Shown one piece after another: positions 1-6,292 of a DNA stretch of 10,483 nt (its first letter is position 1; the number at the start of each line of letters is the position of its first letter). Origin of the DNA: an uncultured Veillonella sp. Lineage in GTDB: Bacteria > Bacillota_C > Negativicutes > Veillonellales > Veillonellaceae. The DNA lies in assembly GCA_900765235.1 (NCBI GenBank), contig CAAFRK010000234.1:1-10483 (forward strand), read 5' to 3'. A program made the position numbers and the translations under genes. The notes under the pieces were generated by a model, which did not search any database, was not told the DNA's origin, and saw only the letters and a list, made by a program, of their open reading frames with translations.

Positions 1-156
1 CACACATACATCATCTACATAATGTAAAAATTTATGTGGCACATGACGAATATGTAATAGATCTTTAAAACAAGTTTCACACCAATCTCCTTGTGTTGCT
101 ACAGAGGCGCCACAGTGAGGACATACAGGTGGAAATAGGAAATCCCAAAGACTCAT
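1..156 (-). CDS. comF: ComF-family protein, N-terminal fragment (runs off window)
   Basis: Only the first 52 codons are present, translating from an ATG whose A overlaps the recD2 stop (TAATG). The fragment begins MSLWDFLFPPVCPHCG and continues to a second pair, WCETC. Cys12, Cys15, Cys26 and Cys29 form the four-cysteine zinc ribbon typical of the ComF/phosphoribosyltransferase family, and the FPPxCPxCG start is the family's usual N-terminus. The phosphoribosyltransferase domain that would confirm it lies outside the window. In competent bacteria ComF is needed for DNA uptake and acts with the ComFA helicase, but many ComF homologues occur in species with no demonstrated competence, so function here is inference. 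The nearest purine-rich Shine-Dalgarno (GGGAG) sits about 12 nt upstream, farther than usual, so translation probably depends on coupling to recD2. Confidence 0.85.
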   Translation of the reverse strand, partial: MSLWDFLFPPVCPHCGASVATQGDWCETCFKDLLHIRHVPHKFLHYVDDVCV

Positions 157-2309
157 TACGAATCACATCTCCCTTTTAGTCGTTCTTTAAACAATGTATA
201 TCGTTCATCAGCATTTACGGTACGTACAGCACGTTCTACGGCACTTGTAGTACCCACAATTATAACCTTCCGTTTTGCACGCGTAACAGCTGTATACAAT
301 AAATTACGTTGTAACATACCACCATAACGTGGAACAAATGGAATGATAACTACACCATACTCGCTACCTTGGCTCTTATGAACTGTAATAGCATAAGCAG
401 GCATAATCATATGCGCTTCATCAATAGGTAAACGAACCTCTTTATGGATAAAACGGATACAAATATCGGTCCGTGTAATGGCGTAAATTACACCAATTTC
501 ACCATTAAACACTTCTAATTCATAGTCGTTAAGGATTTGAATAACCTTATCTCCTACCCTATAGGTAATGCCGTTGACACGTGCTTCACCCTTTAAGCTA
601 TCCGGTGGATTAACAGCTTGTTGTACATATTGAGAAATCAATGTACTACCTGCTTCACCACGGCGCATAGGAGAAATAATTTGAATGTCTAGTTCATCCT
701 CTACATGCTCTTGTTCTCGTTTATACACATCGATGATGGCTTTCATCATCATGTCATAAGACTTAACAGGTATAAAGGAAAACTCTTCACTTACACTGTC
801 CAGATTCGGCATTTCACCCCGGTTAATAGCATAGGCGCTTTCAACGATAGTATTACCAGAGCTTTGACGATAAATCTGGTTGAGTCGTGTATAAGGAACA
901 CAATCACTATGGAGTAAGTCTTTTAATACAAAACCAGCACCAATAGGTGGTAGTTGATCAACGTCACCAACGATAATGACATGGGCTTCCTTTGGAATGG
1001 CCGCCATTAAGGAATAGAACAAGCGTACATTAAGCATAGATGCTTCATCAATGATGATAACATCTATATCTAATGGATCATCTTCATTCTTAGTAAAGTC
1101 ATAGGAATCACTACCTTGAACAGGTACTAGCAATCTATGAATCGTAGTTGCTTCAAATTCTGTAGCCTCTGTAAGTCGTTTAGCAGCACGTCCCGTAGGA
1201 GCGCAAAGAATAATACGCCCTAGTCCACCAAGTTGGAAGCCTTTTACTAAAGCCTTAATAATCGTCGTCTTACCAGTACCAGGACCACCAGTTATAAGGG
1301 AAAACTTTTCAAAGAAGGATAGCTGTATAGCCTCTTTTTGGGCATCCCCAAATGTAATATGATTATCAGCTTCAAACTTTTCTATAAAGCTAGGAATATC
1401 AAGAGATATCGGATCTGCTTCTAATAAGAAATCTTTTGTATAATGAACGCTTTCTACTTCAGACACATACATTTCTGGAGGGTAGATATATAGGATATCT
1501 TCATAATATGTACTATATAAAGCACCTTGCTCCAATAGGCTTTCAATAAAGTTAGCAATATCATCTACATCAGTTTGTAATAAATCGTCTAAACGACCGA
1601 TAAGTTGATCCACAGGCAAACACGTATGCCCTTGATTATCCAAACTGCGTAGAATCCATTCTAATCCCGCTTCTAAACGGCGTGTATCACTACCTGTAAT
1701 ACCCAAGTGTTCTGCTAGCGTATCAGCGGTGCCAAAGAGCATGTCTGGAGCCACACGTAACAAGGTATAAGGATTATCCTCTATAACAGCAACAGACTGA
1801 ACACCATAATAGGTGTATACAGTACGACTCCATTTAGAAGAAATATGATGGCTTTCAAAAAAGTGATTTAAATCGGATAAAATACCTTCACCAAGTAAGG
1901 TATTAAATAATTCGTCCTTAACACTTTTACGAAGTCCAGGAACATCCTTAATTTCTTCGGGACGTTCCTCCCGTAACACTTCTAAAATACGGATACCAAA
2001 ATACTCGAGAATTTTTTCTACAGACTTTTCACCAAAACCTTTAATACCTAAATTCAATAAATACGTTTTGGCAGCTCCCATGTTATCAGGTTTAAGTTTT
2101 TCTACACTAGTAGCATCAAATTGACGACCATATTTTTCATGTTCTACATAACAGCCTCGAACTTCAATATCTTCTCCTTCTTTAGGAGATTCAAACTTAC
2201 CAGTACAAGTAATGTATTCCTCATTATAATCCTTAAGGACAAACACGCAATACGTGCGTTGTGTATTCTCATATATAGTTCGGTATACAAATCCTCGTAT
2301 GGCGTCCAT
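156..2309 (-). CDS. recD2: RecD2-type ATP-dependent DNA helicase (SF1B)
   Basis: A 717-residue helicase of the RecD2 (RecD-like, RecBC-independent) family, close in length to the Deinococcus form and shorter than the Bacillus one. Residues about 1-75 are the small N-terminal OB-like domain, followed by a helix-hairpin-helix region (about 80-135) with LGIKGFG and DVPGL turns. The motor carries Walker A GGPGTGKTT (341-349), Walker B DEAS (421-424), GDVDQLPP (448-455), an arginine in QIYRQS (478-483), the second-domain ITVHKSQGSEY (641-651) and TAVTRAKR (673-680). All motor motifs are intact, so it should be an active 5'-3' helicase; the family works in DNA repair and replication-fork maintenance in the cytoplasm. 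Its ATG overlaps the stop of the upstream kinase gene (TAATG), with a GGAG 5 nt before the start. The gene is joined to comF downstream. Family assignment is firm; the cellular role is inferred. Confidence 0.95.
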   Translation of the reverse strand: MDAIRGFVYRTIYENTQRTYCVFVLKDYNEEYITCTGKFESPKEGEDIEVRGCYVEHEKYGRQFDATSVEKLKPDNMGAAKTYLLNLGIKGFGEKSVEKILEYFGIRILEVLREERPEEIKDVPGLRKSVKDELFNTLLGEGILSDLNHFFESHHISSKWSRTVYTYYGVQSVAVIEDNPYTLLRVAPDMLFGTADTLAEHLGITGSDTRRLEAGLEWILRSLDNQGHTCLPVDQLIGRLDDLLQTDVDDIANFIESLLEQGALYSTYYEDILYIYPPEMYVSEVESVHYTKDFLLEADPISLDIPSFIEKFEADNHITFGDAQKEAIQLSFFEKFSLITGGPGTGKTTIIKALVKGFQLGGLGRIILCAPTGRAAKRLTEATEFEATTIHRLLVPVQGSDSYDFTKNEDDPLDIDVIIIDEASMLNVRLFYSLMAAIPKEAHVIIVGDVDQLPPIGAGFVLKDLLHSDCVPYTRLNQIYRQSSGNTIVESAYAINRGEMPNLDSVSEEFSFIPVKSYDMMMKAIIDVYKREQEHVEDELDIQIISPMRRGEAGSTLISQYVQQAVNPPDSLKGEARVNGITYRVGDKVIQILNDYELEVFNGEIGVIYAITRTDICIRFIHKEVRLPIDEAHMIMPAYAITVHKSQGSEYGVVIIPFVPRYGGMLQRNLLYTAVTRAKRKVIIVGTTSAVERAVRTVNADERYTLFKERLKGRCDS

Positions 2310-3073
2310 TATTTCTCCGTATTAGGTAAAGCTTCAATAATTTCTTGTACCGCATCGGTAATGCTACCTTCATTACCAATTTTGATATGTGCCACTTCTT
2401 CGTATAAAGGATATCGTTCTTCATATACATTGAAGATATATTCAATACTTTCTTTTACAAGTGGACGAATTTCAAGATCCAAATCATCTAAGATATGATT
2501 CACATCGCGATTAACAAATACAACAAGACCATTATTGCGCATTAGCTTAACTGTTTTATCATAAGTAACAGTACCACCACCAGTAGCAATAACAGATGGT
2601 TTATTATGAATTAATTCCTTAATCGTATTATATTCATATTCACTAAAAGCATCTTTACCATCATAAATAAAGATTTTTTGAACAGATTTACCAACTTTAT
2701 CTTGAATCGTTTGATCTAGATCGTAAAAGTCTCGGCCTAATTCTTTAGCTAGCATTTTGCCAACTGTTGTCTTACCGGCACCTGGCATGCCGATGAGGAA
2801 AATATGCTTATGCATATGCTCTTTTAAAAACTCATTGCTCATAGACACAACAGTTTTTATATAATTTTCAATATAATGTGCCAATGTTTTATCTTTGCAA
2901 TTTTCAGTATGCAACGCAATAATACTTTCATCACGTTCTTCATCAATGAGTGGTAAATGATGTTCATCCTTATATTTACCAATCTCTTTAATCAATGTAA
3001 GACGTTTTTCAAACTCTGTAACAAGTACGGAGTCAATACTATCTATTTGTTTGCGAGCTTCTTTAATATCCAT
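2309..3073 (-). CDS. aroK: Chorismate mutase (AroQ type) - shikimate kinase fusion
   Basis: A 254-residue bifunctional protein of aromatic amino acid synthesis. Residues 1-85 are an all-helical type II chorismate mutase (chorismate to prephenate): by alignment with the E. coli domain, Arg7, Arg24, Lys35, Asp44 and Arg47 match active-site residues, the catalytic Glu52 position is Asp48, and the Gln88 position is not clearly kept (Leu83, or Glu81 with a small gap). Residues 90-254 are a shikimate kinase (shikimate to shikimate-3-phosphate): Walker A GMPGAGKTT (95-103), Asp118 and Asp120 of DLD, GGG (165-167), lid Arg203 in RPL and Arg220 in ERYPLY. The family's shikimate-binding FR motif reads Phe143-Ser144, so one substrate-contacting arginine is missing. 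The two activities are not consecutive in the pathway. A strong Shine-Dalgarno precedes the ATG, and the stop overlaps recD2 (TAATG). Domain identity is clear; activity of each domain is not proven. Confidence 0.88.
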   Translation of the reverse strand: MDIKEARKQIDSIDSVLVTEFEKRLTLIKEIGKYKDEHHLPLIDEERDESIIALHTENCKDKTLAHYIENYIKTVVSMSNEFLKEHMHKHIFLIGMPGAGKTTVGKMLAKELGRDFYDLDQTIQDKVGKSVQKIFIYDGKDAFSEYEYNTIKELIHNKPSVIATGGGTVTYDKTVKLMRNNGLVVFVNRDVNHILDDLDLEIRPLVKESIEYIFNVYEERYPLYEEVAHIKIGNEGSITDAVQEIIEALPNTEK

Positions 3074-3078
3074 GAGAA

Positions 3079-3085
3079 CCCCCTT
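3079..3085 (-). promoter_or_regulatory. Shine-Dalgarno of the chorismate mutase-shikimate kinase gene
   Basis: AAGGGGG lies 5 nt before the ATG at 3073 and directly follows tandem in-frame stops (TAATAA) that end ribF. The same string, ATAATAAGGGGG, also forms the ylxQ/infB junction. Confidence 0.75.
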
Positions 3086-3086
3086 A

Positions 3087-4019
3087 TTATGCTTTAGCTA
3101 AAACAGCTAGAGCCTGTTCTTCATCTACCTTCATTTGATCAATAAGATCTTGTAAGTTATTAAATTTAACTTCCCCTCTAAGATAGGAAATAAATTGTAC
3201 AATTACTTCTTTTCCATATATATCTTGCTCAAAGTTAAACACATGTACTTCGCATCTATGGTACTGATTCTTAAATGTAGGATTATCCCCAATATTACCT
3301 ACCCCATCATACCAAATACCATCGATACACACGCGATTAGCGTATACACCATCTGGAGGTGTAGCCATTTCATTAGGAAGCAACAAATTCAATGTTGGGA
3401 ACCCTAATGTGCGTCCTCGTTGATCACCTTTAATTACAGTCCCTTTAAATTGGAATGGTCTTCCAAGCCAATGAGTAGCATCTTCCAAACGCCCTTCTCG
3501 AATGGCTTTTCTAATCTCCGTACTTGAAATAGGTGTACTAAGTCCATCACAAGGCAATAAGGGCTGCACTAAAACTTGTATATTTTTATCAGCCAATACT
3601 TGTTTCATATAATCCGGATTACCAAGACCTTTAGCACCAAATGTAAAGTTTTCTCCAATTACAATAGCAGCTACATTCATATCTGTACAAAGAGCGCCTA
3701 AAAAATCGTCAGCACTCATTTTTAGTAACTCTTCAGTCATAGGCAACCGTAAAATATAGTCTACATTCAAATCTTCAAGAACGGAATCCATAATCTCTTC
3801 TTGAATAACCCGTTTAGGAACTCGATCTGGATGTAGTATAGTTAGTGGATGATGTTCAAAGGTAATGATTATACTAACACCATTAACTGCCATTGCCTCA
3901 TCAACGGCCTTGCGTATAACTCGTTGATGACCTCGATGAATACCATCAAAGGTACCTAGGGCATATACTTTTGTATCTTTGATTTGACGCAGTTCATCAA
4001 ACGAATGTATTTGCTTCAT
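3087..4019 (-). CDS. ribF: Bifunctional riboflavin kinase / FAD synthetase
   Basis: A 310-residue enzyme that phosphorylates riboflavin to FMN and adenylylates FMN to FAD. The N-terminal nucleotidyltransferase domain (about 15-180) shows GTFDGIHRGH (22-31), the HxGH-type ATP site, and SSTEIR (165-170), the second adenylyltransferase signature. The C-terminal riboflavin kinase domain (about 185-305) shows GDQRGRTLGFPTLN (198-211), PDGVYA (222-227), GVGNIGDNPTF (239-249) and Glu257 at the start of EVHVFNF, the likely catalytic base. Length and domain order are standard and no key residue is missing. The start is supported by GAAGGA 5 nt upstream, inside the end of truB; only 2 nt separate the truB stop from this ATG. 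The truB-ribF pairing is widely conserved in bacteria. The gene ends with two consecutive in-frame stops. Confidence 0.97.
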   Translation of the reverse strand: MKQIHSFDELRQIKDTKVYALGTFDGIHRGHQRVIRKAVDEAMAVNGVSIIITFEHHPLTILHPDRVPKRVIQEEIMDSVLEDLNVDYILRLPMTEELLKMSADDFLGALCTDMNVAAIVIGENFTFGAKGLGNPDYMKQVLADKNIQVLVQPLLPCDGLSTPISSTEIRKAIREGRLEDATHWLGRPFQFKGTVIKGDQRGRTLGFPTLNLLLPNEMATPPDGVYANRVCIDGIWYDGVGNIGDNPTFKNQYHRCEVHVFNFEQDIYGKEVIVQFISYLRGEVKFNNLQDLIDQMKVDEEQALAVLAKA

Positions 4020-4021
4020 AC

Positions 4022-4963
4022 TTATCCTTCAATAAAAATATTTTTTTCCACCTTCAAAGAGTGGTTAGTTCGTTTCATAATCCCTATAAATCCATGAGGA
4101 CCATAGGCTCTATAATAATGTTCTGGTTCAGTATAAGAAAATTCGCTACTAATAGGCAATTCCTTACCTTGCACCATCATCTTTAATTGTACACTATTTA
4201 CCATTACTTTTGAAAGATGAGAAACGGCTGTATCCGTTGGTAACAATAGGCTTTCACCATGAAGCATCAACTCTTCAGCCATTTTAGCAGAATCAATATC
4301 AAATGGTCCTACTTGAGTACGTGCCAAGGATGTCATGGTTCCTGGTATACCTAATGAAACACAGATATCACGCAATAATGAACGAATATAAGTACCTCCA
4401 GAACAAGTTACACGAACTGTAAAATAAGGAAAACCATATGCTATCAGCTCAATATGTTTAATATGAATCTGACGTAATGGTAATTCTACAGGAATCCCTT
4501 TACGAGCATATTCATAAGCACGTATACCATTTATCTTAATAGCAGAATATTTTGATGGTCTCTGGTTTTGTACACCAATAAAGGTATTTAATGTATTAAC
4601 TAATTCATCAAAAGTAGGTTTAAGCATAGCATCGGAAAGTTCTGAACTTTGAATGTATTCATTCAATAGAACGCCGTCTCGCAATACCATATCTTTATCA
4701 GGTAATACCTGTTGCCCAGAACTATCTTCAGTATCAGTAAAAGTACCAAATTTACATTCTGCCACATAGGTTTTATCAAACCCCTCTGTATACTCAATAA
4801 GACGCGTAGCCTTACCAAGAAAAACGGGCAACACACCATAGGCCATAGGATCTAAAGTACCACTATGACCAATGCGCTTTTCTTTTAAAATGCGACGACA
4901 AATAACAACAGCATCATGGCTTGTAATACCGGGAGGTTTTAAAAATGGTATAATGCCATCCAT
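4022..4963 (-). CDS. truB: tRNA pseudouridine(55) synthase
   Basis: A 313-residue enzyme that isomerises uridine 55 in the T loop of tRNAs. The catalytic aspartate is Asp38 in HSGTLDPMAYGVLP. Other family motifs are KATRLIEY (51-58), KTY with Tyr66, the QRPSKYSAIKINGIRAYEYAR block (134-154) and GGTYIRSLLRDIC (189-201). Residues from about 250 resemble the C-terminal PUA-like RNA-binding domain. Between TDTED (76-80) and FIG (128-130) the loop is about 20 residues longer than in the E. coli enzyme; it is hydrophilic and should extend from the catalytic fold. The ATG overlaps the nrnA stop (TAATG), with GAGGTGA at 4971-4977 giving a good Shine-Dalgarno 7 nt upstream. The adjacent nrnA and ribF are its usual neighbours. 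Function is well supported. Confidence 0.97.
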   Translation of the reverse strand: MDGIIPFLKPPGITSHDAVVICRRILKEKRIGHSGTLDPMAYGVLPVFLGKATRLIEYTEGFDKTYVAECKFGTFTDTEDSSGQQVLPDKDMVLRDGVLLNEYIQSSELSDAMLKPTFDELVNTLNTFIGVQNQRPSKYSAIKINGIRAYEYARKGIPVELPLRQIHIKHIELIAYGFPYFTVRVTCSGGTYIRSLLRDICVSLGIPGTMTSLARTQVGPFDIDSAKMAEELMLHGESLLLPTDTAVSHLSKVMVNSVQLKMMVQGKELPISSEFSYTEPEHYYRAYGPHGFIGIMKRTNHSLKVEKNIFIEG

Positions 4964-5907
4964 TATTTAATCACCTCAATGAGGGCCTGTTTCGCTTCTT
5001 GTAATGGTAGATTAATCGTACAACCAGAAGCTCGAATATGACCGCCACCGCCAAAATTGCTAGCGATAGCATTCACGTCGGTACCTTTAGATCGTAAACT
5101 TACCCGTGTTCTGTCATCAGCTTCAGCTTTCAATAAAATAGCTATATCAACAGTATCTACATTTCTAATAATATCTACAAAGCCATCTGTATCATCTCCA
5201 AGAATGGTCATAGCCTCACGATTCAACTCGATGGTAGCTACTGTATTATCTTTGTAGAACTCAATAGTCTGCATAACTTGTTTTGTTAATTCTAGACGAC
5301 TAGCAGACACAGCCTCAATCGTTTCAGAAATAACATTAGGTCTAGCACCGGCTGCTACACATTTAGCAGCCATTTCTAATGTATTAGCAGTTGTATTGCT
5401 AAATTTAAAGAAACCACAGTCAGTAGCAATAGCCATATATAAAGCAGTGCCCATAGACTCAGTGATAGGCCAATTCCATTTTGTACATAAATCGGTAACG
5501 ATTTCACCAGTAGCAGCAAAGTCAGGCTTCAAATATAGATGATCAGCAAATTCTGTATTAGAAATATGGTGGTCTATATTAAAAATAGGTGCACTCCATA
5601 GTGCACCTACTTTGCCAATTCGCTCATACGTGCTAGCATCCAATACCATTAGCATATCAATATCAACAGGGTTTGTTTCAAAATACGCTACATCATGGAT
5701 GTGGTCCGTATATCGTAAGAATGAGTACTTCTCAGGAACTACATCATCCACTACCATATATACAGTTTTACCTTGCCCTACAAGGGCTTCGTAAAAGGCC
5801 ACCATGGACCCGATAGCATCACCATCAGGTCTAACATGGACGGTTAGCATAATAGAATTAGCTTCACACAGAGCCATATGTAATTGATTAATAGTAATCT
5901 TACTCAT
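4963..5907 (-). CDS. nrnA: DHH-family nanoRNase / pAp phosphatase
   Basis: A 314-residue DHH/DHHA1 phosphoesterase. The family degrades 2-5 nt RNA oligonucleotides to mononucleotides and many members also dephosphorylate 3'-phosphoadenosine 5'-phosphate. The metal-binding residues are visible: His24, Asp28 and Asp30 in HVRPDGDAIGS, Asp90 in VLDAS, the DHH triad at 112-114 and Asp163 in ATDCGFF. The C-terminal DHHA1 domain carries GGGGHIRASG (286-295), which grips the substrate. Length matches Bacillus NrnA. It sits between rbfA and truB as in many Firmicutes, consistent with RNA turnover beside translation factors. The ATG is preceded by AAAGGA at 5916-5921, 8 nt upstream, in a 17-nt gap, the longest in the window. 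Part of the reading frame (near residues 99-107) forms a terminator-like hairpin, listed separately. Confidence 0.95.
   Translation of the reverse strand: MSKITINQLHMALCEANSIMLTVHVRPDGDAIGSMVAFYEALVGQGKTVYMVVDDVVPEKYSFLRYTDHIHDVAYFETNPVDIDMLMVLDASTYERIGKVGALWSAPIFNIDHHISNTEFADHLYLKPDFAATGEIVTDLCTKWNWPITESMGTALYMAIATDCGFFKFSNTTANTLEMAAKCVAAGARPNVISETIEAVSASRLELTKQVMQTIEFYKDNTVATIELNREAMTILGDDTDGFVDIIRNVDTVDIAILLKAEADDRTRVSLRSKGTDVNAIASNFGGGGHIRASGCTINLPLQEAKQALIEVIK
5581..5609 (-). other. Terminator-like hairpin with U-tract inside nrnA
   Basis: On the transcribed strand TAGGTGCACT, loop ATGG, AGTGCACCTA forms a perfect 10-bp stem, immediately followed by TTTTT (5585-5581) and AA. This looks like a Rho-independent terminator or attenuator but lies within coding sequence for residues Val-Gly-Ala-Leu-Trp-Ser-Ala-Pro-Ile of NrnA. 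The stem is about half G+C and the U-tract is short. Each arm contains the self-palindromic GTGCAC. It could act as a partial terminator when the region is not being translated, or be chance; the structure itself is seen directly. Confidence 0.45.
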
Positions 5908-5924
5908 GTTCTGTATCCTTTGTG

Positions 5925-6281
5925 TTAATTTTTTTCTTCGTCCTTTTTGATTTCATTCAAAAGGGATTCAATATGCATGCTATAGTCTAAAGACGTATCC
6001 TTATCAAATGTGATAGAAGGAATATGGCGCAATTTAAGTACTTTGCCAAGCTCAGTACGAATATGACCTGCTGCATGCTTTAAAGCGATAAGTGTATCTT
6101 CTTTTTCCTTATCGGAACCAAACAAAGAAACGTAAATCGTTGCTTCACGCAAATCACCTGTTACATGAACATCGGTAATAGTAGTGAAGCCGATGCGTGG
6201 ATCTTTCAATCCGCGCATCAACATTTGACTTACCTCTTGTTTGATGAATTCTTGTAATTTTCTGACACGAACGTCACTCAT
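5925..6281 (-). CDS. rbfA: Ribosome-binding factor A (30S maturation)
   Basis: A 118-residue single-domain KH-fold protein that binds immature 30S subunits and helps mature the 5' end of 16S rRNA, important in cold growth in model species. Signature segments are KDPRIGFTTITDV (26-38), DLREATIYVS (43-52), the kinked helix AAGHIRTELGK (70-80) and LRHIPSITFDKD (84-95). The lysine/glutamate-rich tail (110-118) is ordinary for the family. It follows infB, its classic neighbour, with a 9-nt gap. An ideal AGGAGG 5 nt upstream fixes the ATG. Confidence 0.97.
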   Translation of the reverse strand: MSDVRVRKLQEFIKQEVSQMLMRGLKDPRIGFTTITDVHVTGDLREATIYVSLFGSDKEKEDTLIALKHAAGHIRTELGKVLKLRHIPSITFDKDTSLDYSMHIESLLNEIKKDEEKN

Positions 6282-6286
6282 ATAAA

Positions 6287-6292
6287 CCTCCT
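6287..6292 (-). promoter_or_regulatory. Shine-Dalgarno of rbfA overlapping the infB stop
   Basis: A consensus AGGAGG starts on the A of the infB TAG stop (6293-6291) and ends 5 nt before the rbfA ATG. Ribosomes terminating on infB would cover this site, which suggests coupled translation of the two factors. Confidence 0.85.

Noticed and set aside
2121..2498. Plus-strand reading frame spanning the recD2/kinase junction
   Set aside because: It is antisense to two well-supported genes, and its translation is low-complexity with no known motif.
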